This document shows, in pieces, positions 46,214 to 46,225 of a DNA stretch of 46,225 nucleotides (the first letter of the stretch is position 1; each line of letters begins with the position of its first letter). The notes beneath the pieces were generated by a model. The model was not told where the DNA came from. It did no database searches and was given only the letters and a program-made list of their open reading frames with translations. Source of the DNA: Cytophagales bacterium (GTDB lineage: Bacteria; Bacteroidota; Bacteroidia; Cytophagales; Cytophagaceae); contig JAAFID010000007.1 of the NCBI GenBank assembly GCA_013297765.1, positions 1 through 46,225 of the forward strand, written 5' to 3'. The position numbers and the translations under genes are program-made.

Positions 46214-46225
46214 TGAAAAATTTCC
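46214..46225 (+). CDS. Possible start of a truncated CDS at the window edge (MKNF...)
   Basis: ATGAAAAATTTCC after an AT-rich intergenic region; too short to identify. Confidence 0.3.

Overview
The window looks like Bacteroidetes chromosome: AT-rich, Bacteroidetes-type promoters (TTTG-N19-TAnnTTTG) and several proteins with C-terminal T9SS sorting domains. The dominant feature is one 17.3-kb ORF (5412-22745, 5777 aa, about 37% of the window). It encodes a Thr/Gly/Asn/Ala-rich beta-strand-repeat surface protein with a signal peptide and a type 9 secretion C-terminus. It has a hierarchical architecture: short beta repeats, a ~643-bp near-duplicate, and supermodules separated by five copies of a conserved ~170-aa junction module. 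A second repeat protein is a BspA-like DUF285 protein with ten units at exact 75-bp spacing, flanked on both sides by related palindromic intergenic elements. Accessory content includes an OLD-type ATPase gene overlapping a DJ-1/PfpI gene, and a RelE-type toxin-antitoxin pair. The rest is mostly housekeeping: panD, a flippase, rfaE2, a Zn-metallopeptidase, rnr, a fused oligopeptide ABC ATPase, class I FBP aldolase, accD, DUF485/actP, two glycosyltransferases, DUF4197, DUF4199, SNase, VWA, rpoN, a PAP2-like protein, an enoyl-CoA hydratase and hemJ. I recognised no tRNA, rRNA, CRISPR array or transposase. All calls are from reading sequence and motifs; no database search was run.
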